Origin: Anoplolepis gracilipes
Lineage: Eukaryota > Arthropoda > Insecta > Hymenoptera > Formicidae
DNA: 64,000 bases
Direction: 5' to 3'
Assembly (NCBI RefSeq): GCF_047496725.1
Contig: NC_132973.1
Span: forward strand, 2,569,501 to 2,633,500
A program made the position numbers and the translations under genes. Numbering within the stretch: position 1 is the stretch's first letter; every line of letters starts with the position of its first letter. Below the pieces are notes generated by a model that had not been told where the DNA came from, did not search any database, and saw only the letters and a program-made list of their open reading frames with translations. Below, one piece after another: positions 39,718-51,811 of the stretch.

Positions 39718-40340
39718 ATAACTCTGCTATCTCTACCGGTTACTTCACCTATACAATCACATTACCAACACCAACACTACCAATGGCCTTCGACCATCTC
39801 TGCGTTCCTCCTCCCCGTCATTCACCCCCTTTCACCGTCTTTTACTCTTTTCCTCGCTGTGTTACAAAAGCAGGTCGCGGAGAGTGGCTGAAGCCCCGGT
39901 AATGTTTAGTACCAGTTGATTGCAAGCTTGTTAGAATATGCATAAAGCATTCGTTGTTAAATGGCCCTTTCTCTTGCATATAGCAGCGGAGAATTTAATG
40001 GATACGCGCGACTCTCCGTAATGGCTGGCAGCCCCGGAAGTGTTTGCCAAGTTTGCGCTATTTGCTAAACGGCTCGGTCGTAGGAATAGTTAACGATCGT
40101 ACGAATCCTACATACGCAATGAGCAACGTCGCGGCAACGAACCTCGCATTTCTATTTCTGATTTGCTCAGACAGGCGAATTTTGCTAATTTTCTTAGCAA
40201 CAATCCCAATCCAATTCAAAATTTTAAATATTGAATTGATTCTTGTCATACATACATAAGACAGTAAAGGCACATTTAAAAATATGTCAATATTACTCTC
40301 TTAAAGATGTTACTTGCATAAAAACTTATCTTATTAATCA

Positions 40341-40346
<6 letters not shown>

Positions 40347-40389
<43 letters not shown>
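40347..40389. repeat. (GA)n microsatellite
   Basis: Pure GA run. Confidence 0.97.
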
Positions 40390-40393
<4 letters not shown>

Positions 40394-40610
40394 AATCTAC
40401 TAAATTTTATTAAAAGTAAACTTTGTATGTAGAAACTACTTATATATTAACTGAGTATTCCTAAATAAAAATAATATTCAATAATTTAGTAATATAGTAG
40501 TAATAAAGCAATAATTTAATAATATAGTAGTATAATAAAGTATTATAATATATATTTAATTCTATATGATAAATAATAAATAATACATGTATATACATGT
40601 ATACATCTAA

Positions 40611-40858
40611 TTAATCGGTTTTCAACTTTCTACTCGTATATATATATAATATATACATAACATATACATAATCTATGCTTACAACGGCTAATCGAACAAA
40701 TCAGATTGTGATATTTTATCAAACTTGAATTTGACATAATAAAATAGATTAATATACATATATGTAATACATACAAAAATTTATAAATAAATATTTATTA
40801 TGTCAGATTAAAGTCCAGTGAAATATCGGGATCTGATTTGTTCGATTAGCCGTCGCAA

Positions 40859-40914
<56 letters not shown>

Positions 40915-40939
40915 GGACAGGAGTTTGAAAACCGATTAA
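40611..40939. mobile_element. Foldback element with TA repeats in both arms, about 329 bp
   Basis: It begins TTAATCGGTTTTCAA and ends with the exact reverse complement. CGGCTAATCGAACAAATCAGAT (40685-40706) is repeated exactly inverted at 40831-40852. TATTATGTC-type sequence near the centre also matches. Each arm contains a TA-rich run at the mirrored place, expanded to a pure (AT)n array on the right (40860-40911). No coding capacity. The terminal TTAA could be a target site. Confidence 0.78.
40860..40911. repeat. (AT)n inside foldback element
   Basis: A pure TA array about 50 bases long in the right arm of the element at 40611-40939. Confidence 0.97.
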
Positions 40940-43900
40940 CAGTGTATTCCGAAGCATCAAAACCGTCGAATAGCTCGTGCCAAGCGCGAACGCGGAACTC
41001 CGAACAGGCTTTGAACTTGCCGGTCGCTCTACCACGACATTTATTAACTTTACCAACGCGGAAACTGCCGTGAGTTTCCGCCGCGGCGCCGGATTACACG
41101 GCGAATTAGGCAAGCCAGGATTAGCGTTACCCAATTTTCCCATTCGTAGTTTCCACTCATTTGATAAATGAAACAAAAAATAAATCGATTGCTCCGAAAA
41201 GATCCGCAAAAATGTTCTCGTTCGGATAGAGTGCGATACGAGACACAATGGACAAAATAAAATGAAAAATATAAAAAAGCAATTTGGATAAAACACGTAA
41301 AAGATTTAAATTTATATCAAATATTAAATAATGTTTTTTTGCTCTTTATGGTATCTACAAAAGAATGATATATATATATGTATATATATGTATACCCTTT
41401 TTAAAAAGTTATAGAAAACTATAACTGTGTATATGCGTGTGCAGACTATATATTATGTGTTTATTATATTTATATTAATTTCACGAGATTAAATGCGTGA
41501 AAAATGCAATAAAAAAATTCGATTTTTATATTTACAATACCCCATTATTCTTTTCCTTTATTGTTTATTTTTTTATAACGTATATACATTATACGTAGGA
41601 GAGTTTTTTCCTTTATTTTGTTGATAGATATAATTTTTTTTCAATTGATGAAGATTTGTTAGCAAACATCGTTTTATCTGGAGATAAGATAACAAGAGTT
41701 AGTATTGCGCGATGAAAGTTTACCAGGTCGAATTTTGAATAATACGAAGAGAGAAATAAAGAGAAAGAGAGAGAAAGAGAGAGAAAAGCATGTTCATAGA
41801 TGAAGATGCGGAGAGAAATCGGAGAAGCTGTCAACGGAGCGCCATGCATCTGCCACTTATCTGCCACCACCCTCGACCTGGGGTGTACCTTTTTTCCCAC
41901 AATGACGCTCCACTTCGTTACAATTATCGCCATTATTCGGGCGTGAGGAGAGAGCGCGTTTTAACGCGCAAGCCGCGCACACAATAGCTCTATATAGATA
42001 TATCTATACTCCATCGCTGTATCTTCGTTCACACACTTAAATATATTCGTATATGTATAGATATGAGCCAGAGCCCGACGCGACCACTGCTCGAAATCGA
42101 CCATCGATTTTTCCCTCGATCGCTCGTTTTATTGTGTTTTGACAGCGGCGGTGAGCTCTGATTTCGCGCAACCACCTCCCCAGTCGGCTTTTACCATCTC
42201 GCCCAGTCGTAACCATCGCCGGGAGATTGATCTTATCGACGCTCAAGTTTGCCCCGCGAATTTGAGAACATCTTACTCATCATCATCTTTCGTCGTTGTC
42301 GCTCGCCGCCACCCTCTTGGCTTCCTTGATTTCTTTTTTGGTAGCGCTGGACGATCGTATCTGATCGGACCAGATATAGAGTTACGAGTTCGTTCAGATC
42401 CTGTTTCGACGCAAGCAAATACGCTCCCTGGTTATTTCGAGGAGGAGGGAGCCTTCTTTGAAAGGCTCGTTTTATCGCGCCTATCTACGCGCGATTTTCA
42501 CTGTTGCCGATAATGCAATGTCCCGGCTACGTAGATCCGTAGCCGGGTACCACATTCACGGAGCGAAAAAGCGCGCAAAGTGGATTATACCGGGAAATTG
42601 CATCTTTTTACACGACGCGATATTCGCGCAAATTTGCCGTTAAATGCGGCGCTAAGAGCCGTACTTACGTTCAATACATTCTCCGTCACATTTATTTAAT
42701 TATACGGTTGTATGCGGTTGTGTCTGAAAACAAATGAATCTGATTAAAATAATTTTTGCCGAATAGAATTATACGTGCAACATTCTCTTTCTCGAGTGAA
42801 AACTTTTGTAGTAAATATTACATTAAATTGCAGTAGTAAATTATATCAGTGCATCTTTAATACATACTAGAATTTAATTTCATCTGGTTTTAATAGAACG
42901 CATTATAATTATGTATGTCTAAATTCAAGTCTCGAAAAGAAAATTTTTAATTTATGTATAAAAATTAAATACATCATCTTTGATTAAAATCAAATGAATA
43001 TATAACAAATGTTAAATGTGAATATAATATATATTTTAAGTTTTAATTTTCTATGTTATATAATATTTAGTTACATAATACAATATAATAATTAAAAACC
43101 GCCCTAAAACACTATAGAAATCATAATTTAAAAAATATTTTTTAATTTTATACTGTGTAAACGCAACATATATCGATGTATACCGATAATTACGAGGTAT
43201 CAATCGTCCATTACGTTTCCGTCAATAAAACTTTGACAATAGCAATATTTTCCAACGCAAAAATCGTACTATGTCTATACGAGGACTCGCCGTCTGTCTT
43301 GTCTGGCAGACAACATGATATCGCACTATCTGCAGCCGTTGCACGTACGGGATCTACCGGGTGACACGTAATTCCAGCAATGAAACGTTTGCAGGTTCAT
43401 TTTCGCACATTCGCGCCGATATGTCAACGTTGTATTTCCGTTACAGCAACTCGGCCACGCAAAGAGATGCGAATAGTGGCGACAAGGGAGGGAAGGAGAG
43501 GGTAGTTACTGGAGGGTGAATCGGAGAGAAGAGGAGGAGAGGAATAGAGGGAACGGCGGGCTGTTATTTGCAACGAGTCGCAACAATTGCAACCCGAGCC
43601 GATCGCGCGCGGTACCTCCGATTAGGGTAAACGCCATATTGCTGCCTCCCTGCTCCCCGCTTCATCCCCCTTCAGTCTGATTGAAAATAATGTTTTTGTG
43701 CAAGCCGAAACGGCAGATATGAAACCAGCATGGCGGATGCTTACAAATAGTTACGGGGCGGCGACTACGTACCTATAAATGCGCGCCCCAGCAACCCCAA
43801 CTCCTCGCGCCTTTTGTCCGCGAATCGCGACCACGCGAGATGAAAGGATTTTCTGACGAGCGAGGGATGTAAGAACGACGGAGGGACGCCTCGATGAAAT

Positions 43901-44974
43901 CCTCCGATCTTCCTGTCTTTCTCCACCCTATCGCAACGTCTTTGTAATACGGCGGTCTACTATCGACTCTATGTCGGAGGCCCAATTTTGGATCGGTTAT
44001 AAAAAGACTTAATTGCGGACGAAAAACCGGTTGTCACATAGGTGGTGTAAAGATGTACGTATTATTATATAAAGTTGTATTATTTAACGATATTATTTGT
44101 TTAATAATTTGAGAGGTATTAAATGAATTAATAATTTAATATATATTCGATTATTTGATTCTCAATAGACTTGGAATAGATTTAAAATACATCTGGAATT
44201 TAGCCCACGTAAATGTTGTGATATTCATTTTCTTAGCAATTTAATTTGATAAATATTGAAGACGAGAATCTGGTTAAAGGTAAATTAGTTTTCACTGTGA
44301 TATTCTTTTAAATAATGTACAGAGTCAAGTTTTTATGAACACATCTTTAAATTAAAATATTAAAGATTAAATTTAAGATGAATTCCAGAAAATAAATCAT
44401 ATTAATCATTGAGATAGTATTCGCATTTTTTGTATCAATGAGAAAATAGACATGCATAATATAAAGATGACAATTATAAACCTGTGTAAATCTTTGTTCA
44501 AATTCAGATAAATATATCCAAAATTTTAAGTAAAAAAATTGCAAGTAAATTAAATGCATAAAATGTAAAGCTAAAATAGTAAAGGTATTAATTATGACAT
44601 GTAAAATTTTGAAAATATTAATCACAGCACGGCATAGTGTACTCCATTTTAATTCAACCATCTACACAAGTATATATTATTTTATTGTCTGTGTACTAAA
44701 AAAATATATAAATAAATAAAAATCTTTACCTGAAATCAAAATTTGTGCAATGTTCCAAGAGCATAATTTCCGAACATCAGAATCATAGATGAGACGAATC
44801 AACCTTGAGCCTCAATCCCCATCATCGAGTTTCACGAGGGTAGAGCGACACGCACAGAGTAAGAGAGAAAGCGATGCCTTTTCCGAAACTCACGGTGCAG
44901 CAACGCGCTCTGAAAACGGGAAACACGCATCGATCGCCTCTTGCAACTCCCCGGTCCAGGATCGGCTATGATAT
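40940..44974. other. Intergenic, 5' of FoxQ2
   Basis: Islands at about 40930-41240, 41800-42690 (with the GC hairpin) and 43170-44010, separated by AT-rich DNA. Probable cis-regulatory DNA for FoxQ2 by position. No coding exon is seen. Confidence 0.55.
42516..42556. repeat. GC-rich inverted repeat
   Basis: CCCGGCTACG (42522-42531), six bases, then its exact complement (42538-42547). Flanking AATGT and ACATT can extend the stem past a short bulge. It lies in a CpG-rich island upstream of FoxQ2. Confidence 0.7.
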
Positions 44975-45705
44975 CAAGCTACGTTAGGCCACGTAGAGAT
45001 AAGAGAGCGACACACCACTATCGTCAGGGCCGTCACCGTCTCCACTACCGCCCCCGGTAGCCAGAATACGCCGGCCGGGATCAATATCGTAACGTCGTGG
45101 GTGTGACGGCCGATGGTGGGTTCCATCTTCATCCGACCCTCCGCTCTTCTGATTGGTCGACGTTCCGGCATTTGGGTTTCCCTTGCCGTATAGCGAATGT
45201 CACGCAGGCTACTCGGAGTCCCCTCACTATGCAGAGCCCGGTGCGAGTTCCCCGTACGATGGGCGGGCTCCGGTTACGCGGCCCCCGTGCTGGAAGTGGG
45301 GCGAGGAGCCGGTCGGCGAAGCAGTAGCACGACCGAGGGATCGTAAATCATGACCAGTCGGCCGCACGGAGCGCATCGCGACAAACAGGGTGAAAACTGT
45401 CGGAAAACCACCGCGATCGTCGTCGGCGCGACGTCGTCATCCCCGGAGCGGTGATTTACGGATCATCGTGTTAAGAGTCTTCTTCGTTGGTACCGCGACA
45501 GAGTTACGACGAGTTCAGTGCGCGGGACAGTGCTCCGATATAGTTTCTCCAATGTTCTCCAATGCCCATTCGACTTCATGATTACGTAGTTCAAGGAAAG
45601 TTGTCGCTGACGCGACCGCGACGAGGGTAACCTCCCTCGGTCGTCGACCTTGGGAGGACAACTGGTCTAATATTCGTTGGAAGGATCGGTTGTAAACTGA
45701 TCATC
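44975..45705 (+). promoter_or_regulatory. GC-rich 5' leader/promoter region of FoxQ2
   Basis: A GC- and CpG-rich stretch directly 5' of the FoxQ2 start with no recognisable protein. It carries several short upstream ATGs. No clear TATA box lies within the last 700 bases; TATAAA-like matches occur far upstream at 43774 and 43998. The transcription start cannot be placed from sequence alone. Confidence 0.5.
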
Positions 45706-46941
45706 ATGTGCAGCAACGAAAGCCCGCCGCCGGCAAAGGAACCATTGGCCGTCGGTCTGGGTAATCATATGGCCGGCTTTCTACCCGGTCTCGAACACTA
45801 TCGGCTTCACCTGTATCATTATGCGATGGCGGAACGACTGCGGCTGGCGCAGAGTTTACACCCGCAGCATCCTGGGGTAGCGGCGGCACATTCGCCGTCG
45901 GGCGCGCCAACGGCTCATCTAGGGATGAGTCCGGGCTTCCCGGCACCGCTGCCACTGTATCCGGCAGCCGCTGCTGCGGCTGGCTATCCCGGCCGCCTGG
46001 CCTTGTCCATGGCGTTGCTGCATCCGCATCATCAACGAATACCCGAAGAACCGAAACCTCAGCACAGTTACATCGGCTTGATCGCCATGGCGATATTGTC
46101 GTCGCCGGAAAAGAAACTAGTGCTGTCCGATATTTATCAGCACATCCTCGAGCATTATCCCTACTTCCGCACCCGCGGACCTGGCTGGCGTAACTCAATC
46201 CGGCACAATCTCTCGCTCAACGACTGCTTCGTCAAGTCTGGCAGGAGCGCCAATGGTAAAGGCCATTACTGGGCGATACACCCGGCGAATCTCGAAGACT
46301 TTCGGCGCGGTGACTTCCGCCGGCGCAAAGCTCAACGCAAGGTGCGCCGACACATGGGCCTGGCGGTGGATGAGGAGCCGGACAGTCCCAGTCCGCCGCC
46401 CTTACCCGCCACTCCACCGCCCCCGACGGCTCTCGGGCCCACGGTAGCCTCACAACAGATATCCGCGATATGGCCGCATCATCACCCTCAACAACAACAG
46501 CAGCAGCAGCAACAACAGAACTTTCAAAGCCAGTCTCTTCGACAATCCTCCTTTCAGCCGAGAAAACGACAATTCGACGTGGCATCTCTGCTGGCGCCAG
46601 ACGATCAGCATCAAATCGAAGCCGACGTGCTGAGGTCGGTAAAGTCGCGCAAGTTCAGTTGCAGCGAGGACGAGCTGCCAGAGGCTGATCAAGACGACGA
46701 AGACGTCGATGTCGACGTGGTGGCCGATGCAAACGCCTTACCATCGCCCGGCACACCGCCGTCGACCAGCCCGGATGTGCCCAAAGTCGTGTCACCGGTC
46801 GCTCATTGGAACAATCAGAGTGTACAAAGCGGCGGCCAGCAACAGCAGCAACAGCAACTGTCAGCCGTACACCTTCACAATCATCTACACGTCAGAAACT
46901 ACTACATCCCAGCTAACTCCGCCGGCGGGTCCAGCGTCTAA
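45706..46941 (+). CDS. FoxQ2: Forkhead box transcription factor, FoxQ2 type
   Basis: A nuclear sequence-specific transcription factor related to Drosophila fd102C. In other bilaterians FoxQ2 patterns the anterior/apical pole, and in beetles it acts in head and brain development. It is a single exon of 411 residues. The forkhead domain is at about 116-215, with recognition helix NSIRHNLSLNDCF at 163-175. The downstream wing and basic tail RRGDFRRRKAQRKVRRHMGL (200-219) is diagnostic of FoxQ2. Before it is an Ala/Pro/His-rich region. After it come a Pro run (229-240), a Gln run (262-271), an eh1-like motif FDVASLL (290-296) that may recruit Groucho, an acidic patch (321-340), and a second Gln run (378-384). 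The start is the first in-frame ATG after an in-frame TAA at 45628-45630. The domain is intact. It is transcribed away from fuss. Confidence 0.95.
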   Translation: MCSNESPPPAKEPLAVGLGNHMAGFLPGLEHYRLHLYHYAMAERLRLAQSLHPQHPGVAAAHSPSGAPTAHLGMSPGFPAPLPLYPAAAAAAGYPGRLALSMALLHPHHQRIPEEPKPQHSYIGLIAMAILSSPEKKLVLSDIYQHILEHYPYFRTRGPGWRNSIRHNLSLNDCFVKSGRSANGKGHYWAIHPANLEDFRRGDFRRRKAQRKVRRHMGLAVDEEPDSPSPPPLPATPPPPTALGPTVASQQISAIWPHHHPQQQQQQQQQQNFQSQSLRQSSFQPRKRQFDVASLLAPDDQHQIEADVLRSVKSRKFSCSEDELPEADQDDEDVDVDVVADANALPSPGTPPSTSPDVPKVVSPVAHWNNQSVQSGGQQQQQQQLSAVHLHNHLHVRNYYIPANSAGGSSV

Positions 46942-47134
46942 TGGCGAGCTTAGAAGAAACCGGTCGATCTGTTCGGCAGGTAGCTGCTCGTATCTCAAGT
47001 GCATCCACAATCTTCGTTTCCTATTCTTTACGCGTGGTTTCGAAAGCTCTGAATGTATGCATTCCACTCTTGTAACGCATTATTTTCTTGTATACGATTT
47101 GGCAAATTAACCTATATAGTCAATTTTTTTCCTG

Positions 47135-47140
47135 AATAAA
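47135..47140 (+). other. Polyadenylation signal AATAAA (FoxQ2, proximal)
   Basis: A canonical hexamer in CCTGAATAAAGAT, 194 bases after the stop codon. Confidence 0.65.
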
Positions 47141-47162
47141 GATATCGATACACTTTTTTCAA

Positions 47163-47168
47163 AATAAA
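47163..47168 (+). other. Polyadenylation signal AATAAA (FoxQ2, distal)
   Basis: A second canonical hexamer 28 bases after the first, followed by a GT-containing stretch. Confidence 0.55.
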
Positions 47169-47686
47169 GGAGTTTCCGGTAAAATAAACTTTGATAGCAA
47201 ATAACGACATTATATTTTTCAATTAATTTTTCTCAAGAGCAAAATTTAATAGCATTTTGAGACTTAACTGCAAAGAGATATTAAAAAATAGAAAATTGCT
47301 CTATGCATATGAAATGGAATTACCTTGTTCAATTAGTGTAAATAAAGAAATAGAAATTAATTAATTAATTAATGATAATTTTAGTCGATATTAAATTAAT
47401 TGAAAAATATGTTATCACGCAAAATAATGCGACAAAAGTGGGATACACTATAAGCAAAGATTTAGAAATGATACAGGCTCAAAAAGATAATAATTAAAGA
47501 GGACAGTTAAAGTTTCTACAAATTTTAGACAGTCTTATAATTCTCCAATATGAATAGCGTGCATTAATTAGAGCATCGTAAAAAAAGCAATATATTCAAC
47601 TATATTATTTAAATAATGAATCTTATATGTATATATTTTTTTATTTTATATTATTTATTTATATATGTATATATTTTTTATGTTAT

Positions 47687-47690
<4 letters not shown>

Positions 47691-47731
<41 letters not shown>
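47691..47731. repeat. (TA)n microsatellite
   Basis: Pure TA run about 60 bases left of the element at 47791. Confidence 0.97.
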
Positions 47732-47738
<7 letters not shown>

Positions 47739-47790
47739 TATTATATATTTTTAGATATATTATGATACATCTGGTTAACGTATTATTATA

Positions 47791-48325
47791 TACAAGGTAA
47801 TTCGTAAGCACATTTGAAAACTTTGTGAACACGTTCCTGAGTAAAAAGTAAGAACAATTGTTTATATGAACATTAAACAAAAAAATATTTCGTTTTTAAA
47901 ATAATGGACAAAAAAATTAGTTTCAAATATTAGCTTTAAGTTGTAATATACATTGTCAGCCATTGTATACCGTATTAATGGAACTAACATATGTACCTGA
48001 CTAAACAGCTACAATCATACAATTTTAATCTTAGATACTTTTTGTTTACATTCTTAAGTATAGTTTCATATTAAACTCTATTTTCTATCATTGGCTTGTA
48101 GTAGATTTTGTTGATAAATCAATTAACAATGTTATCAGAATCAAAACACAAAGAACACATAAAAGAATCTGATCTGATACTTATAAAATAAAGTCAGTAT
48201 TTGAAACTAATTTTTGTCTATCATTCCAGGAACGAAGCATTTTTCGCCTAATCTTTATGTAAACAATTGTTACCTTTTACGCAAAAACACGCTCACAAGT
48301 TTGAAAACATACGACTCATCCTGTA
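47791..48325. mobile_element. Inverted-repeat element (MITE-like), about 535 bp
   Basis: The left end TACAAGGTAATTCGTA matches the reverse complement of the right end, TACAGGATGAGTCGTA. Inward matches include AACAATTGTTTA, ACAAAAAAATTAGTTTCAAA and a TATTCGT-like block. The arms are diverged, about 150 bp each, with no transposase. TATA flanks both ends, so a TA or TATA target site is possible. Confidence 0.7.
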
Positions 48326-49741
48326 TATCTCGATTTAGTTGCGAAATAATTGCGAGTAAGTTATAAAATGTGTTCAGTTCTTGTATCATTTTTTACGCTA
48401 TTCATATATTCAGACATCGAAACAACTATCTTTTTATCACTTTTTTTTTTATATTAATTTGATACGCGTGAAAAATATGCGTAAGTGATCTTCGAAACAA
48501 AGGCGGAAAATTACGGTGAAAATTGTATGTTAGTAAGTTAGTCCACGCGAGAAATAGATCAATTTATGGCCAATTATATTTCTAATAACATTACAGTAAG
48601 ATCACATTTTCGCGTGTTGCTGGCACGTTCTTACGTCACTTATCTATGATAAAGTAAAGTTCCATTTATTCGTCATTATCGGCACTTTATTTTATCACGC
48701 AGAGAAACGAGAAGAAGCGAGAAAAAATAAGGTGAAAATTGTCGTCCGTAGATTTCATGATAACCGAAAAATTTACCTCAAACATTCACTTGACATGTGA
48801 GTTAAAATATCCAGATAACACAAATGTTTTAAAAATATAGAAGCGTTTAAGAAACGTTGCAAAGGTGTCTGAGAAGATGTTTCTAATGTGCTGTAAATTG
48901 TTGAATGTTGTTATAAGCTACAATAATTTTTCACATATCTTTTATTTAATTTTTTTTATCCAATTAACGAACGGATTCTCATGCAGATAACAGCTAGCTT
49001 CCTATCGACGAGCGATCGACCTTTCTCCTAGAACGCGGAAAATATAATTCGAGTCTGATAATACGAATTCAGCGAATCAAATGTGAACTTTGATTACGCA
49101 TGGAGAACTTGTATTATAGATAGATGTTTAAGAAAAGATTATGTATAGACTGAAATTTAACAATAGAATCTTAGCATGGAATCTGTGAGTACCAATCGTA
49201 AATCGGTTTATTTTAAAAGTGTGACCGGGATGAACCGCATCAATGATATATATAAATTTAATGCTTATATATTTTAATATCTTAAGATATTTATTTATAA
49301 CATCTGTTATATATATATATATGTTATATTTGCATTGTAATATAGACAGTTATTTGTTTATAAGAATAACATCTTAAAACAGATGTATAAAACGAGGATT
49401 TTTAAATCCACTGCCTCTCGAAATTCAATTCGCTACACTTTGGAGATGAAAGGTTCGCATTTAACGCTGAGATTTTATTGACGAATTTAAGGTTTTTTGT
49501 AAATAGAAGGACCGCACACAGCCAAGTTACCGGAAACGGCGGTGCGGTAGGAAATTGATGTACGCGGGGCATTACGTCAGACTGATGATTGCGTGATCTC
49601 CGCTTGTTCAAAGTGTAATATAAAAATCGATTTAAGAGATTTAACACATATAAGCGCATCCCCATTGCATAATCTACGCGTTGGTAGAGACGGTAATAAC
49701 GAAGATATATTCTGTACAAACCCGAGTACTTCCCTCCCTCT

Positions 49742-49779
49742 CCCTCATCCCTCATCCCTCATCCCTCATCCCTCATCCT
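49742..49779. repeat. (CCCTCAT)n minisatellite
   Basis: About five 7-base units. Confidence 0.95.
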
Positions 49780-50312
49780 CTGTCCTCCGGTCCATCCTCT
49801 TGTATGTATGTATGTACATGTATCGATGTATACGTACCTGCGTATATAATTCATATAAGTCCGGGACACGATCGGGAATCGATGATCGCCTCGACGTCAC
49901 ACCGATGAAAAACATGCAAGACCATTTTTTTAACAGTTACCTCGTAAGCATACGCCGGCAGCCTGTTACTGTCTCGATGCAACTTGAACTTTAATAAAGT
50001 TTCTGTTCCCACGAATATGCTTATGCTCTATATTAATTATAACCTGTCTCCCTCCTGAAAGCAATGATAATCGCATAAACATTTTCAACGAGATAAGCAT
50101 CGTTACGAAGTACTACAGATGCAATAGATATGCTTCTTTTTTTTCTTTCTTCGTCTGTTATGTTATATCGCACAAGCTTAAATTTATCGACTCTCGCATT
50201 AAAATGTTTTTAAATTTCATAATTTCTTATTATTATTTCCAAATGTGAGACCTGTAATCTTTATAAATTTTCTTGCACAAATTTTGCGAGATTTTCATAA
50301 TTAATATTTTTC

Positions 50313-50315
<3 letters not shown>

Positions 50316-50357
<42 letters not shown>
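50316..50357. repeat. (TA)n microsatellite
   Basis: Pure TA run. Confidence 0.97.
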
Positions 50358-50363
<6 letters not shown>

Positions 50364-51788
50364 GCACACATACTCTTACATCTTCGTCATTTTCATGTGT
50401 CTGTTTTTCTTATTCCCGGAAAGGTCTTTTGTTTTGTTCAAGCTTTATTAATAATCATGCTCCGATTGACGATATCTTCATTTTCTGTGCAGTCTTTGGT
50501 ATTTGTGTGTTAGCTAAGAAAAATGATGTTGACAGAAACATTCCGCGCGCGCCGTTAGACGCTAGAAGAGTGTCTAAGAAATCTATTTGTCATGATAACA
50601 AAACGAAGAGAGAGAAAGACTTGGCCATTAGTTAATGTACACAAGTCACAAGATGAACGTTTATTGCACACGAGATGACTAGTCGCGAAAAAAATTATTT
50701 CCCCGCAGAGATGAGTGCATTCTTCATATCTATTACTGATTGCGCGTGCTATTATTAAATTGAGAAAGAGACAGAGAGAAAGAAAGAGAAAGAGATAGAG
50801 GTAGAAAAATACCTAGCTAGAAAAGAAACTAATTTATTGTAGATAATTGAGAAGATGAAATAAAAAGGTAAAGAAACGTGTAAGGTGTGTATAATGTCAC
50901 TAATCGAGAGAAGTTTTATCGATGTTGACATTAATACTAACCACACCTTGTGTATTGCATAACAGTAACAATGTAGGTTCTTATAGAAGATTTACTATAG
51001 ATCTAGCTGCGCTTTAGTTAAATATCTTGTATAATATTGCAGTAAACTTTTTATCCAATGTTCACACGTTTAGAAAAAGTGTAGAATATTCTCTTTGAAT
51101 AGTTCTATTTTAAATGAAAAACCTTGTATCGTTGCAAAAATATTACTAAAATATACAATCAAATGCATTAATTGAAATGATAATATAGGAAAATGAATAT
51201 TGCAAATCAGAGTTTTGAACTGATTGACAAGCGACGATTTACAGATACAAATTTACTGATAGTCTTTCGTGTTTTCTGGAAAATCATTATAATTTGTTAA
51301 AATATGCTGGCAATTGTCGAGCGATTGGACCGAATATGACCTATCCAACTATAAATACGTACCGTTGTCTACCGCTTGCACGGGCGCTTGCGAGGATATA
51401 CTGATACGGATAGACTGCAATGTAAAACATTAGCATACAAAGTTGACAAGCGAATAGCAATATTTCAAATATAGTTCCTACCGATGACGGCACGTTTAAC
51501 TAATACCTAAGCTAACAATCGCTGCAACACGCAAACGTATTTGACGGCGATAACACCCGGTGATGTGATATCCGACGACATGCTCATAATAAAGTGAGGA
51601 ATAACCTCGATCTAAAAAAAACACATAATTTAGAGCACAACGATACATATTAACAAAAGATTCAAAACTTTTATTTAACGTAACTTTATATTTAGTCTGT
51701 ACTTTTTCTTTTCGTTTTAATGTAATAACTTTTTGGAAATATATATTATTCATGCAGATATTTATGACAAAGGAGAAATTGGAGAGGA

Positions 51789-51811
51789 TATATATATATA
51801 TATATATATAA
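51789..51811. repeat. (TA)n microsatellite
   Basis: Pure TA run. Confidence 0.95.

Larger units (their letters stand above)
29201..40610. other. Intergenic: islands, repeats, possible 5' exon
   Basis: Islands near 29220-29600, 31220-31640, 31930-32400, 33110-33660, 34500-34870, 35840-36320, 36640-37190, 37500-38500 and 39220-40200. A minus-strand stretch ending at 34067 has a strong donor (GAT|GTAAGT) and could be a 5' exon of fuss. No protein-coding gene is recognised. Confidence 0.55.
46942..47190 (+). other. FoxQ2: FoxQ2 3' UTR
   Basis: The sequence after the TAA turns from GC-rich to AT-rich and reaches two canonical poly(A) signals, so a 3' UTR of about 220-260 bases is likely. Confidence 0.65.

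Noticed and set aside
40808..41296. 162-codon minus-strand frame
   Set aside because: It runs through the TA array of the foldback element and AT-rich DNA, giving Tyr-Ile repeats, not a protein.
45704..46198. Long minus-strand open frame opposite FoxQ2
   Set aside because: It is antisense to the forkhead domain coding sequence, and its openness comes from the codon bias of FoxQ2.
49742..49779. CCCTCAT array as a telomere-like repeat
   Set aside because: It does not match the insect TTAGG/CCTAA unit and is only about five copies.
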